DNA of 64,000 nt from Mycobacterium sp. E1747 (GTDB lineage: Bacteria > Actinomycetota > Actinomycetes > Mycobacteriales > Mycobacteriaceae): NCBI RefSeq assembly GCF_001667775.1, contig NZ_LZJI01000192.1, positions 1 to 64,000 of the forward strand, given 5' to 3'. Positions 1-8,837 of this stretch are shown piece by piece (position 1 is the stretch's first letter; every line of letters starts with the position of its first letter). Under the pieces are notes generated by a model. It was not told the DNA's origin. It saw only the letters and a list, made by a program, of their open reading frames with translations, and did not search any database. A program made the translations under genes and the position numbers.

Positions 1-302
1 CGTGGTGTTGCCGTACATGCCCCACCCGATGCCGATGCCGAGCAGTACCGACACGACGAATGCGGCGGCGAGCACCCCCCAGCCGCCGAGCCTCGGCGGC
101 ACCGGCAGGCGCTTGACGGTGGTTGTCGGCAGGGCGCTGCTGTCCGTCTGCAGGTCGCTCACCAGGTCCTGCAGGTCGCCGAGCGTGACGGCCTTGGTGG
201 CCGCGCTCACCCGTTCCCGGTGCTCTTCCATCGACAGCTCGCCGTCGTTGAGGGCGTTGTCGAGGATCTTGCAGGCGTCCTGCCGGTTGACGTCTTTGGC
301 GC
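1..302 (-). pseudogene. N-terminal half of a DUF1707/membrane protein (Rv0048c-like), inverted relative to its C-terminal half
   Basis: Read on the minus strand from base 300 to base 1 there are 100 open codons beginning AKDVNRQDACKILDNAL and containing GELSMEEHRERVSAATKAVTL, the hallmark of the DUF1707 helical domain of actinobacterial membrane proteins. They run into a transmembrane segment (VLAAAFVVSVLLGIGIGWG). No start codon is present, so the extreme N-terminus is missing. The natural continuation of this protein (YGNTTSPLDFTTDPG) is found only on the opposite strand from base 306. The two halves of one gene are therefore head to head, separated by an inverted repeat. Function of the family is unknown. 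Confidence 0.75.
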
Positions 303-379
303 GGGTGCTCGCCGCCGCATTCGTCGTGTCGGTACTGCTCGGCATCGGCATCGGGTGGGGCATGTACGGCAACACCACG
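1..379. repeat. 77-bp perfect inverted repeat (1-77 with 303-379) around a 225-bp loop
   Basis: Base i pairs with base 380-i across all 77 positions, and pairing breaks at 78/302. Both arms encode the same transmembrane segment of the Rv0048c-like protein. The left arm touches the window edge and may be longer. The geometry is that of a fold-back or inversion junction. Confidence 0.95.
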
Positions 380-907
380 TCGCCGCTCGACTTCACCACC
401 GACCCCGGCGCCAAGCCCGACGGAGTCGGCCCGGTCGTGCTGACGCCGCCCACCCAGTTGCATTCGGTCGGCGGCCTGACCGGCCTGCTCGAGCAAACAC
501 GGAAGCGGTTCGGCGACGCGGTGGGCTACCGCTTGGTGATCTACCCGACGTACGCGGTGCTCGACCGGCCGGATCCCTCCGACGATCGCCGGGTGTTGGC
601 CTACACCTATCGCGGCGGCTGGGGCGACCCGACAAGCTCGGCCAAGAGTTCCGCGGACGGGCCCGTTCCGGTGGACCTGAGCAAGTTCGACGTCACGGCG
701 ACGGTGGGCATCATGCGCGGTGCCCCGCAGACCCTCCACATGAAGCCTTCGGACGTCAAGACCGAATACCTCAACATCCAGCCGGCCAGCGACCCCACCA
801 CCCCTGGAGCCCTGTCGTTGTCGCTCTACGTTTCCAGCGACTACGGTGGTGGCTACATCGTTTTCGCAGGTGACGGCACCCTGAAGCAACTGAATCTGCC
901 GTCTTAA
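306..907 (+). CDS. C-terminal part of Rv0048c-like membrane protein (5' end displaced)
   Basis: Open codons from 306 encode one transmembrane helix followed by about 175 extracytoplasmic residues (GGLTGLLEQTRKRFGD, RVLAYTYRGGWGDPTSSAK, YVSSDYGGGYIVFAGDG), closely resembling the M. tuberculosis Rv0048c C-terminus as recalled. The frame stays open to base 2, but the upstream residues are antisense to the true N-terminal domain and are not authentic coding sequence. Stop codon at 905-907. No function is known for this family. Confidence 0.7.
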
Positions 908-998
908 CCACTGCCGGGCCAGCCGGCGGACGGCGCGATTTCGATTCCACGCACTCGGACTAATAGCTGACGAACATCCGGTGGTGTTGTGGCGAATA

Positions 999-1011
999 TA
1001 TCGAGGCGATA
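999..1011. promoter_or_regulatory. Candidate PadR operator, palindrome TATCGAGGCGATA
   Basis: A perfect 5-bp dyad (TATCG-AGG-CGATA) lies 55 bp upstream of the PadR-family gene. Position and symmetry suit autoregulation by the downstream repressor. Inferred only. Confidence 0.4.
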
Positions 1012-1065
1012 CGATGACGCGAGGCGTCGAACCGTCGTAACCAGCCGCGCAAAGGAGGTGATTCG

Positions 1066-1608
1066 ATGCTTGAGCTCGCCATCCTGGGCCTGCTGATCGA
1101 ATCGCCGATGCACGGTTACGAGTTGCGCAAAAGGCTGACCGGTCTCCTCGGTGCGTTCCGTGCGTTCTCGTACGGTTCCCTGTACCCCGCCCTCCGGCGG
1201 ATGCAGGCCGAAGGGTTGATCGCCGAAGACGCCGCCCCGGCCGGCACGCCGGTCCGGCGGGCCCGGCGCGTCTACCAGCTAACCGACGAGGGCCGTCGGC
1301 GCTTCGGTGAGCTGGTGGCCGACACCGGTCCGCACAACTACACCGACGACGGCTTCGGGGTGCACCTGGCGTTCTTCAACCGGACTCCGGCGGAGGCGCG
1401 CATGCGCATCCTGGAGGGTCGCCGCCGTCAGGTTGAGGAGCGGCGAGAAGGCCTGCGTGAAGCCGTGGCGCGGGCCAGCAGCTCGTTCGATCGCTACACC
1501 CGCCAACTTCACCAACTGGGGCTGGAGTCCAGCGAGCGCGAAGTGAAGTGGCTCAACGAGCTCATTGCTGCGGAGCGGGCGATGCCCGGTGTCTCCGAGC
1601 AGACGTAA
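1066..1608 (+). CDS. PadR-family transcriptional regulator (Rv0047c homologue)
   Basis: 180-residue DNA-binding regulator. The N-terminus MLELAILGLLIESPMHGYEL followed by RLTGLLGAFRAFSYGSLYPALRRM is the diagnostic winged-helix motif of PadR proteins (about residues 1-75), and the C-terminal half (about 95-170) is a helical dimerisation segment rich in Arg/Glu. A strong ribosome binding site (aaaggaggtga, 1051-1061) fixes the ATG at 1066. It lies 59 bp upstream of ino1 in the same direction, so it may control inositol synthesis; this is contextual. A palindrome at 999-1011 is a candidate self-operator. Effector ligand cannot be told from sequence. Confidence 0.9.
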   Translation: MLELAILGLLIESPMHGYELRKRLTGLLGAFRAFSYGSLYPALRRMQAEGLIAEDAAPAGTPVRRARRVYQLTDEGRRRFGELVADTGPHNYTDDGFGVHLAFFNRTPAEARMRILEGRRRQVEERREGLREAVARASSSFDRYTRQLHQLGLESSEREVKWLNELIAAERAMPGVSEQT

Positions 1609-1667
1609 AACCCTGCACGAAATTCATCAGCTGCGACACCGAGTTATGGAGTTAGGAGAACGCCCTT

Positions 1668-2765
1668 ATGAGTGACCAGAACGCGCCAATCGCGTCGACG
1701 GAGGTACGAGTCGCCATTGTCGGCGTCGGTAACTGCGCGTCTTCGCTGGTACAGGGCGTCGAGTACTACCAGAACGCCGACCAGAACAGCACCGTGCCTG
1801 GCCTGATGCACGTCAAGTTCGGCCAGTACCACGTGCGCGACGTCAAGTTCGTCGCCGCCTTCGACGTCGACGCCAAGAAGGTCGGCTTCGACCTCTCAGA
1901 TGCGATCTTCGCCTCGGAGAACAACACGATCAAGATCGCCGACGTGCCGCCCACCAACGTCGTGGTGCAGCGCGGCCCGACGCTGGACGGCATCGGCAAG
2001 TACTACGCCGACACCATCGAGCTGTCGGACGTCGAGCCGGTCGACGTGGTCAAGGCGCTCAAGGACGCCGAGGTCGACGTGCTGGTGTCCTACCTGCCCG
2101 TGGGCTCGGAAGAGGCCGACAAGTTCTACGCCCAGTGCGCCATCGACGCCGGTGTGGCGTTCGTCAACGCGCTGCCGGTGTTCATCGCCTCGGACCCGGT
2201 GTGGGCCAAGAAGTTCGCTGACGCAGGCGTGCCGATTGTGGGCGACGACATCAAGAGCCAGGTCGGCGCCACCATCACCCACCGTGTGATGGCCAAGCTG
2301 TTCGAGGACCGCGGTGTGCAGCTGGACCGCACCATGCAGCTCAACGTCGGCGGCAACATGGACTTCCTCAACATGCTCGAGCGTGAGCGGCTGGAGTCCA
2401 AGAAGATCTCCAAGACGCAGGCCGTCACGTCGAACGTGCAGCGCGAGTTCAAGACCAGGGACGTGCACATCGGCCCGTCCGACCACGTCGGCTGGCTGGA
2501 CGACCGCAAGTGGGCCTACGTGCGGCTGGAGGGCCGCGCCTTCGGTGACGTGCCGCTGAACCTGGAGTACAAGCTCGAGGTGTGGGACTCGCCGAACTCC
2601 GCGGGCGTCATCATCGACGCGGTGCGCGCGGCCAAGATCGCCAAGGACCGCGGCATCGGCGGCCCAGTGATCCCGGCGTCGGCCTACCTGATGAAGAGCC
2701 CGCCGCAGCAGCTGCCCGACGACGTCGCTCGCGCGCAGCTCGAAGAGTTCATCATCGAGGGCTGA
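1668..2765 (+). CDS. ino1: Inositol-1-phosphate synthase
   Basis: 365 residues. Converts glucose-6-phosphate to myo-inositol-1-phosphate with NAD as cofactor, feeding phosphatidylinositol, PIMs/LAM and mycothiol. Visible signatures are the N-terminal Rossmann motif [16 protein letters not shown] (about residues 14-29), the central [12 protein letters not shown] and [11 protein letters not shown] segments, and KSPPQQ near the C-terminus, all typical of the actinobacterial enzyme. Ribosome site gttaggag lies upstream of ATG 1668. A long hairpin follows the stop, so the gene probably ends its transcript here. Confidence 0.97.
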   Translation: MSDQNAPIASTEVRVAIVGVGNCASSLVQGVEYYQNADQNSTVPGLMHVKFGQYHVRDVKFVAAFDVDAKKVGFDLSDAIFASENNTIKIADVPPTNVVVQRGPTLDGIGKYYADTIELSDVEPVDVVKALKDAEVDVLVSYLPVGSEEADKFYAQCAIDAGVAFVNALPVFIASDPVWAKKFADAGVPIVGDDIKSQVGATITHRVMAKLFEDRGVQLDRTMQLNVGGNMDFLNMLERERLESKKISKTQAVTSNVQREFKTRDVHIGPSDHVGWLDDRKWAYVRLEGRAFGDVPLNLEYKLEVWDSPNSAGVIIDAVRAAKIAKDRGIGGPVIPASAYLMKSPPQQLPDDVARAQLEEFIIEG

Positions 2766-2784
2766 CCCCCTTTTTCCACCGATT

Positions 2785-2818
2785 GTGCGGTGAGGTCGCT
2801 TCGGTGGCCTCACCGCAC
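2785..2818 (+). terminator. Rho-independent-like hairpin after ino1
   Basis: 11-bp perfect stem (GTGCGGTGAGG, 2785-2795, with CCTCACCGCAC, 2808-2818) and a 12-nt loop, 20 bp after the ino1 stop. There is no T-run after it, as is common for mycobacterial terminators. Confidence 0.6.
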
Positions 2819-3047
2819 GTTCGTTTGCGGGTCCCTTTGTCACACCAGCGTGACGCTCGGCGAGCACAGCCACGCTGGCGTGACGCTCGGTGCTGGGGCG
2901 GTTCGTGGAAACTGCCCGTTCGCCAGGGTTTTCGACCGCTGGGACGAGCCGCCGGCGCAGCTTCGCATCGAACGAATCGACGTGGATTGGCCGAAGCCGT
3001 CGCCCTCGCCGCCCGAGATGGTCGAGGCGATGCGCTGGGCTAGATTC

Positions 3048-3968
3048 ATGGTCGTGGCCGATACCTCCCACGATGAACTCGACGGGCTCGACGAATTCTC
3101 GCTGCTGTCCGAGAATGCCGAGCAGGCCGGCGTCAGCGGTCCGCTGCTGGACGTGCAACGCGTGGAGGCGGGCGCCGGTGAGGAGAAAATCAGCGCGCTG
3201 CGCTGGGGTGGCACTTCCCCGCGGATCGTCTTCCTGCACGGCGGCGGCCAGAACGCCCACACGTGGGACACCGTCATCGTCGGCCTCGGCGAACCCGCAC
3301 TGGCCGTGGACCTGCCGGGGCACGGTCATTCGGCGTGGCGCGAGGACGGCGACTACTCGCCGCAGCTGAACGCCGATGCCTTGTTGCCCGCAGTGCGCGA
3401 GCACGCACCCAGCGCCGATCTTGTGGTGGGCATGTCGCTGGGTGGGTTGACCGCGATACGGCTGGCCGCCGTGGCGCCCGAACTGGTGAACGAACTTGTC
3501 CTCATCGACGTCACCCCGTCGGCGCTGCAACGCCACTCGGAGATGACCAAGGAACAGCAGGGCACGGTAGCGCTGATGCACGGCGAACGCGAATTCCCCA
3601 GCTTCGAGGCCATGCTGGATTTGACGATCGCCGCGGCGCCGCACCGCGAGGTGAAGGCGCTGCGCCGCGGCGTCTTTCACAATTCGCGCCGGCTGGAAAA
3701 CGGCAACTGGACGTGGCGCTACGACGCCATCCGCAAGTTCCCCGACTTCGACGTCCTGTGGGAGGACGTGGACAAGCTGTCCGCACCCATCACCCTCATC
3801 CGCGGCGGCAACTCGAGATTCGTCAGCGACGATGATGCCGCCGAATTAAGCCGTCGCACAAAGCATTTCCGAACCTCACACGTGGTGGAGAATTCGGGGC
3901 ACTCCGTGCAAAGCGACCAACCCCTGGCCCTGATCGAGCTGCTGCGCGGTGTGCTCGAAGCGCGGTGA
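3048..3968 (+). CDS. Alpha/beta hydrolase (Rv0045c-like esterase)
   Basis: 306 residues from ATG 3048; the frame is open further upstream but that part resembles no protein and overlaps the ino1 terminator. Alpha/beta-hydrolase fold: oxyanion region FLHGGGQNAHTW, DLPGHGHS, nucleophile elbow GMSLGG (Ser), a later acid near DVDKLSAPITLIRGG, and catalytic His in ENSGHSVQSDQP. M. tuberculosis Rv0045c is described as a short-acyl esterase; its physiological substrate is unsettled. The gene follows ino1 by 282 bp and precedes an F420-type oxidoreductase by 15 bp, probably one transcript. Confidence 0.9.
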   Translation: MVVADTSHDELDGLDEFSLLSENAEQAGVSGPLLDVQRVEAGAGEEKISALRWGGTSPRIVFLHGGGQNAHTWDTVIVGLGEPALAVDLPGHGHSAWREDGDYSPQLNADALLPAVREHAPSADLVVGMSLGGLTAIRLAAVAPELVNELVLIDVTPSALQRHSEMTKEQQGTVALMHGEREFPSFEAMLDLTIAAAPHREVKALRRGVFHNSRRLENGNWTWRYDAIRKFPDFDVLWEDVDKLSAPITLIRGGNSRFVSDDDAAELSRRTKHFRTSHVVENSGHSVQSDQPLALIELLRGVLEAR

Positions 3969-3983
3969 GCCTACGGTGGTCAT

Positions 3984-4769
3984 ATGACCTGTGAGCTCCC
4001 CATCCGCGTCGGTGTACAACTCCAACCTCAGCACGCGCCGCAGTACCGCCAAATCCGTGACGCCGTGCGCCGCTGCGAGGACATCGGGGTCGACATCGCG
4101 TTCAACTGGGACCACTTCTTCCCCCTATACGGGGACCCCGACGGCGCGCATTTCGAATGCTGGACCATGCTCGGGGCCTGGGCCGAGCAGACGTCGCGCA
4201 TACAGATCGGTGCGCTCGTCACCTGCAACTCCTACCGGAATCCCGAGCTGCTCGCCGACATGGCCCGAACCGTCGACCACATCTGCGACGGCCGGCTCGT
4301 GCTGGGGATCGGCTCGGGCTGGAAACAGAAGGACTACGACGAATACGGGTACGACTTCGGCACCGCGGGCAGCCGTCTGGATGACCTCGCCGGCGCGCTC
4401 CCGCGGATCAAGGCGCGGCTGGCCAAGCTGAATCCGCCGCCGACCCGCGACATCCCGATCCTGATCGGCGGCGGCGGCGAGCGTAAGACGCTACGGCTGG
4501 TGGCCGAACACGCCGACCTGTGGCACAGCTTCACCTCCGCCGAGGAGTTCCCGGCGAAGTCAGAGGTCTTGGCCCGGCACTGCGCCGACGTCGGCCGCGA
4601 CCCGGCGAGCATCGAACGCTCGGCCGCCGTTCAGGACCGCGGTGGGCTGATCGAGAATGCCGAAAGCCTCGTCGGCCTCGGTGTGACGCTGTTGACGGTG
4701 GGGTGTGATGGTCCGGATTACGACCTGAGCGCCGCGGAAGCGCTGTGTCGGTGGCGCGACAGTCGTTAA
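3984..4769 (+). CDS. LLM-class F420-dependent oxidoreductase (Rv0044c homologue)
   Basis: 261-residue luciferase-like monooxygenase-fold protein. Characteristic segments are WDHFFPL near residue 40, IQIGALVTCNSYRNPELLADMARTVD, GRLVLGIGSGWKQKDYDEYG and the cofactor loop PILIGGGGERKTLRLVAEHADLW. These match mycobacterial F420-dependent enzymes rather than FMN luciferases, but cofactor choice is inferred. Substrate unknown. It starts 15 bp after the hydrolase, suggesting co-transcription. Confidence 0.88.
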   Translation: MTCELPIRVGVQLQPQHAPQYRQIRDAVRRCEDIGVDIAFNWDHFFPLYGDPDGAHFECWTMLGAWAEQTSRIQIGALVTCNSYRNPELLADMARTVDHICDGRLVLGIGSGWKQKDYDEYGYDFGTAGSRLDDLAGALPRIKARLAKLNPPPTRDIPILIGGGGERKTLRLVAEHADLWHSFTSAEEFPAKSEVLARHCADVGRDPASIERSAAVQDRGGLIENAESLVGLGVTLLTVGCDGPDYDLSAAEALCRWRDSR

Positions 4770-4814
4770 GGCCTTTCGCCGCAAGATTCCTCCGTCAAAC
4801 GCCGGAAAATACGA

Positions 4815-4848
4815 GCCAACTCGTGAGAAGCTTCTCGCGCTAGTTGGC
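4815..4848. promoter_or_regulatory. Nested dyad upstream of the GntR gene (candidate operator)
   Basis: Outer arms GCCAACT (4815-4821) and AGTTGGC (4842-4848) enclose the 12-bp palindrome GAGAAGCTTCTC (4825-4836). The dyad ends 31 bp before the preferred ATG of the GntR gene and overlaps an alternative TTG at 4844, which argues against that TTG as the start. Operator role inferred. Confidence 0.45.
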
Positions 4849-4879
4849 CGAACCGGGTTTGAAAGAGACTCAACAACGA

Positions 4880-5620
4880 ATGCCGAAGAAATACGGGGTC
4901 AAAGAAAAGGACCTGGTCGTTTCCCACATCCTGCACCTCTTGCTGACGGGAAAGCTGCGTAGCGGCGACCGCGTCGATCGCAATGAGATCGCGCTGGGCC
5001 TGGGCGTGAGCCGAGTTCCCATTCAAGAAGCGTTGGTGCAACTCGAACACGACGGCATTGTCTCCACCCGCTACCACCGCGGTGCGTTCGTGGAGCGGTT
5101 CAACGAAGGGACCGTTCTCGAACATCACGAGCTCGAGGGCCTGCTCAACGGCATCACCTCCGCGCGCGCGGCCACCAGCCCGACCCCGCGGATCCTGGGT
5201 CAGCTCGATGCCCTGATGCGATCGCTGCGCGCCGCCAAGGATTCACGTGCGTTCTGCGACATCGCGGCGGAATACCGCCGCACGATCAATGACGAGTACG
5301 CCGGACCGCGGTTGCACGCCACGATCCGCGCCTCGCAAAACCTGGTGCCCCGGGTGTTCTGGCTGATATATCAGGGCAGCCGCGAAGAGATCCTCCCGTC
5401 TTACGAAGAGGAGACTTCCGCGATCAACCGGCGCGACCCCGAGGCCGCCCGGGCCGCCTGCGTCGCCCGCTCCTACCTGATGGCACAGACCATGCTGGCC
5501 GAACTCTCCCGGCGCGGGGTGTTCGCCGCGCCCGACGGCATGGGTCCCGTGGCGCCGGAACCGCTCGACGTACTCGCCGACGCCGAACCCGCGGGCGTCG
5601 AGCCGTCGCTGGCGATCTAG
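4880..5620 (+). CDS. GntR-family transcriptional regulator, FCD-type (Rv0043c homologue)
   Basis: 246 residues from ATG 4880, close to the recalled length of Rv0043c. N-terminal winged helix: [46 protein letters not shown] (about residues 20-70). The C-terminal helical effector domain (about 80-225) is of FadR/FCD type. A TTG at 4844 would add 12 residues but sits inside a palindromic candidate operator. It lies directly upstream of an amino-acid transporter operon that it might control; this is positional inference. Confidence 0.85.
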   Translation: MPKKYGVKEKDLVVSHILHLLLTGKLRSGDRVDRNEIALGLGVSRVPIQEALVQLEHDGIVSTRYHRGAFVERFNEGTVLEHHELEGLLNGITSARAATSPTPRILGQLDALMRSLRAAKDSRAFCDIAAEYRRTINDEYAGPRLHATIRASQNLVPRVFWLIYQGSREEILPSYEEETSAINRRDPEAARAACVARSYLMAQTMLAELSRRGVFAAPDGMGPVAPEPLDVLADAEPAGVEPSLAI

Positions 5621-5668
5621 GGCACGCTCACCCGACGAGGCCGCCGTCCGGTCGATACGGTGGCAGGG

Positions 5669-7477
5669 ATGAATGCGCGCGCGTTCCAACGCACCCAGCG
5701 CCGCGGAAGGCTGATCGGACTGGCCGCGACGACAGTGTTGGTGTGCGGCATGGCATTAGGTGGTCCGGCCGGGCCCGCGGCCGCCGACTGGAACCAATGC
5801 GCACCCTCGGGTGTGGAGAGCGCACGGGCCTTGCCCAAAGACCTGACCGAAAGCCAGCCCACGCCCCAGGAAGACCGGGATACAACCAATTCCGTCGAGC
5901 CGATCGGCTCCGTCGACGTCGGCGCTCTCGGCCTCGGCACACCGGGCGTGCTGACGGTGGGCACCCTGTCGGACGCCCCGCCCAACATCTGCATCAACCC
6001 CACCGGTGAATTCAGCGGCTTCGACAACTTGCTCCTGCGCGCCATCGCCGACAAGCTGCATCTGCAGCTCCGCTTCGTCAGCACCGACTTCTCCGCCTTG
6101 TTGGCTCAAGTGGCGTCCCGGCGTTTCGACGTGGGATCGGCATCGGTGAAAGCGACCGACCAGCGCCGCCGCACCGTCGCGTTCACCAATGGTTACGACT
6201 TCGGCTTCTATTCCCTCGTGGTGCCGCCCGGCTCGCCGATACACAAATTCAGCGACCTGGCGGCCGGCCAGCGTATCGGCGTGGTCCAGGGCACCGTCGA
6301 GGAGTCCTATGTCGTTGACACCCTGCATCTGCAACCGGTGAAGTACCCGGGCTTTGCCACCCTCTACGCCAGTCTCAAGACCCGCCAGATCGATGCGTGG
6401 GTGGCACCCGGGACCCTTGCCTCGACCGTCATTCGCCCGGGCGATCCCGCGGTCACGGTCGCGAACACTTTCAGCCCAGGCAATTTCGTGGCCTATGCGG
6501 TCGCCAAGGAGAACAAACCGCTGATCGATGCGCTGAACTCCGGACTGGACGCGGCGATCGCCGACGGCACCTGGGCCAAGCTCTACTGCCAGTGGGTGCC
6601 GCGCACGCTGCCGGCCGGCTGGAAGCCCGGGTCGAAAGCCGCGCCAACGCCGAACCTGCCCGACTTCGCCGCGATCGCCGCGAGCCAGCACCGCAGCCCG
6701 ACGGGACCGGCCGCACCCAAATCGACGCTGGCGCAGTTGCGCGATTCGTTTTTCGACTGGGAGATGTACCGACGAGCCATCCCGGTTCTGCTCACTACCG
6801 GGCTGCCCAACACACTGATCCTGACCAACAGCGCAATCGTGATCGGCCTCGCGGTCGGGATGGTGCTGGCCATGGCCGGCATCTCGCACCGACGCTGGCT
6901 GCGCTGGCCGGCGCGGGTGTACACCGATATCTTCCGGGGCCTGCCCGAAGTGGTGATCATCCTGCTGATCGGAATGGGCATCGGGCCGTTGGTCGGCGGG
7001 CTGACCAACAAGAATCCCTATCCGCTCGGGATTGCGGCGTTGGGATTGATGGCTGCCGCCTACATCGGCGAAATCCTGCGTTCCGGAATCCAAAGCGTGG
7101 ACCCCGGCCAGTTGGAGGCTGCCCGCGCGCTGGGATTCAGCTATACGACCGCCATGCGGCTCGTGGTTGTGCCACAGGGAATACGGCGGGTGCTGCCGGC
7201 ATTGGTCAACCAATTCATCGGCCTGCTGAAGGCCTCCGCTCTGGTGTACTTCCTCGGCCTGATCGCCGAGCAGCGCGAGCTTTTCCAGGTGGGCCGGGAT
7301 TTGAATGCCCAGACCGGCAGCCTGTCGCCGTTGGTGGCTGCGGGCCTCTTCTACTTGATATTGACCATTCCGTTGACGCACCTGGTGAATTACATCGACA
7401 CGCGCCTGCGCCGCGGCCGGGGCACCCCCGACCCGGACGACACGCTTACGACGACGTTCGGCCAGGAGATCACGTGA
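5669..7477 (+). CDS. Polar amino-acid ABC transporter, fused substrate-binding protein and permease
   Basis: 602 residues from ATG 5669 (an in-frame GTG at 5660 would add three). Signal peptide or anchor at about 14-40 (GLAATTVLVCGMALGGPAGP). A periplasmic-binding domain of the glutamine/glutamate type at about 90-325 (GVLTVGTLSDAPP, DFSALLAQVASRRFDVG, IGVVQGT). A HisM/GlnP-type permease at about 365-590 with several membrane helices and the EAA loop EAARALGFSYTTAMRLVVVP that docks on the ATPase. Binding protein and permease are usually separate genes; here they are one polypeptide. Its stop overlaps the ATPase GTG by 4 nt. Substrate within the family not determinable. Confidence 0.92.
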   Translation: MNARAFQRTQRRGRLIGLAATTVLVCGMALGGPAGPAAADWNQCAPSGVESARALPKDLTESQPTPQEDRDTTNSVEPIGSVDVGALGLGTPGVLTVGTLSDAPPNICINPTGEFSGFDNLLLRAIADKLHLQLRFVSTDFSALLAQVASRRFDVGSASVKATDQRRRTVAFTNGYDFGFYSLVVPPGSPIHKFSDLAAGQRIGVVQGTVEESYVVDTLHLQPVKYPGFATLYASLKTRQIDAWVAPGTLASTVIRPGDPAVTVANTFSPGNFVAYAVAKENKPLIDALNSGLDAAIADGTWAKLYCQWVPRTLPAGWKPGSKAAPTPNLPDFAAIAASQHRSPTGPAAPKSTLAQLRDSFFDWEMYRRAIPVLLTTGLPNTLILTNSAIVIGLAVGMVLAMAGISHRRWLRWPARVYTDIFRGLPEVVIILLIGMGIGPLVGGLTNKNPYPLGIAALGLMAAAYIGEILRSGIQSVDPGQLEAARALGFSYTTAMRLVVVPQGIRRVLPALVNQFIGLLKASALVYFLGLIAEQRELFQVGRDLNAQTGSLSPLVAAGLFYLILTIPLTHLVNYIDTRLRRGRGTPDPDDTLTTTFGQEIT

Positions 7478-8214
7478 ATACGGGGCGTGCGCCAGTCTCC
7501 CTGGCCGCCAAAGACATTCATCAGACTCTCGGTGGCAACAAGGTGTTGCGCGGTGTCGATTTCGAGGCCCCCGCGGGGACCACCGTGGCCGTCATCGGCC
7601 CGTCCGGATCGGGCAAGTCGACGCTGCTGCGCACCTTGAACCGGTTGCACGAACCCGACAGTGGCGACATCCTGTTGGACGGGCGATCGGTGTTGCGCGA
7701 CGATCCCAATGCGCTCCGCCAGCGCATCGGCATGGTGTTTCAGCATTTCAATCTCTTCCCGCACCTGAGTGTGCTCAAAAATGTCGCGATGGCGCCGCAC
7801 AAGTTGCGCCGCCTGGCCGCGGACGAAGCCCGTGACTTGGCCCTGGCCCAGTTAGAACGAGTTGGCTTGAAGCACAAGGCGGATGCGCGGCCCGCGATGT
7901 TGTCCGGCGGCCAGCAGCAACGGGTCGCGATCGCCCGCGCGCTGGCCATGGCGCCGCAAGTGATGTTCTTCGACGAGGCGACTTCTGCGCTGGATCCCGA
8001 AATGGTGAAAGGGATTCTGCAACTCATCGCCGATCTCGGCGCCGACGGCATGACGATGCTCGTGGTCACGCATGAAATGGGGTTCGCCCGCTCGGCATCC
8101 GACACGGTCGTCTTCATGGATCGGGGCAAGGTCGTGGAATCCGGTCCCCCGGAGCAGATTTTCGAGGCTGCACAGACCGAACGTCTACAGCGATTTCTGT
8201 CGCAAGTACTTTGA
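7474..8214 (+). CDS. Polar amino-acid ABC transporter ATP-binding protein
   Basis: 246-residue ATPase of the GlnQ/HisP type that energises the upstream fused permease. Walker A GPSGSGKST (about residues 38-46), Q-loop VFQHFNLFPH, signature LSGGQQQR, Walker B VMFFDEATSALDP and H-loop VVTHEMGFAR are all intact. Starts at GTG 7474, overlapping the permease stop (GTGA), so translation is coupled. Confidence 0.95.
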   Translation: MNTGRAPVSLAAKDIHQTLGGNKVLRGVDFEAPAGTTVAVIGPSGSGKSTLLRTLNRLHEPDSGDILLDGRSVLRDDPNALRQRIGMVFQHFNLFPHLSVLKNVAMAPHKLRRLAADEARDLALAQLERVGLKHKADARPAMLSGGQQQRVAIARALAMAPQVMFFDEATSALDPEMVKGILQLIADLGADGMTMLVVTHEMGFARSASDTVVFMDRGKVVESGPPEQIFEAAQTERLQRFLSQVL

Positions 8215-8286
8215 CGGTTCCACCAGTAGTAATTAGTAGGCTTAGCTACCTTGTACCCGCCTGATATAGCGTTAGACTCCCCGGTT

Positions 8287-8790
8287 ATGGCGGACAGCGA
8301 ATCCACCGCGGCCGATGTGACCGAGCTTGCGGAAGGTTTGCACCGTGCGCTGTCCAAGTTGTTTTCGATTCTGCGTCGCGGCGACCCGAGCGGCGCCGCC
8401 GCGGGAGAACTGACGCTGGCGCAACTGTCGATCCTGGTGACCTTGCTGGATCAGGGGCCGATTCGGATGACCGACCTGGCGGCCCACGAACGGGTGCGGA
8501 CTCCGACCACCACAGTGGCGATCCGCCGGCTGGAAAAGCTCGGTCTGGTCAAACGCTCCCGTGACCCGTCCGACCTGCGGGCGGTGCTGGTCGACATCAC
8601 GCCGCGCGGACGGGCGGTGCATGGTGAATCCCTGGCCAACCGGCGCGCTTCCCTGGCTGCGATGCTCAGCCAGCTCCCCCCAGCCGACCTGGACACCCTA
8701 ATGCAGGCGCTGGCTCCGCTACAGCGGCTGGCCTCCGGCGAACCGGCCCCGGGGCCCGCAGGTGAGCCCGCGGCGGCCAAAGAGGCGTGA
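8287..8790 (+). CDS. MarR-family transcriptional regulator (Rv0042c homologue)
   Basis: 167 residues from ATG 8287; an upstream in-frame TTG at 8251 would add 12 residues. Winged-helix region: LTLAQLSILVTLLDQGPIRMTDLAAHERVRTPTTTVAIRRLEKLGLVKRSRDPSDLRAVLVDITPRG, with the DxR wing of MarR proteins. Ala/Pro-rich C-terminus. It lies between the transporter operon and an SDR gene (47 bp downstream), either of which may be its target. The AT-richer stretch 8222-8260 probably holds its promoter. Confidence 0.88.
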   Translation: MADSESTAADVTELAEGLHRALSKLFSILRRGDPSGAAAGELTLAQLSILVTLLDQGPIRMTDLAAHERVRTPTTTVAIRRLEKLGLVKRSRDPSDLRAVLVDITPRGRAVHGESLANRRASLAAMLSQLPPADLDTLMQALAPLQRLASGEPAPGPAGEPAAAKEA

Positions 8791-8837
8791 AAACGCCCTA
8801 TAGACAACGGCTTTCCCGACTTCCGTAGGCTGTATAC

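Noticed and set aside
2848..2890. Repeated gcgtgacgctcgg between ino1 and the hydrolase as a CRISPR-like or operator array
   Set aside because: Only two copies, no regular spacer; probably chance or a minor duplication.
2790..3047. N-terminal extension of the hydrolase from 2790
   Set aside because: Overlaps the ino1 hairpin and has no protein-like pattern; ATG 3048 gives about the family length.
1896..3680. 594-codon open frame on the minus strand across ino1 and the hydrolase
   Set aside because: Antisense to two clearly conserved genes; His/Arg-rich composition typical of high-GC shadow frames.
4844..4879. TTG start for the GntR gene
   Set aside because: Lies within the dyad candidate operator and adds nonconserved residues.
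5756..7381. 541-codon minus-strand frame across the fused transporter gene
   Set aside because: Antisense shadow of a well-supported gene; no domain pattern.
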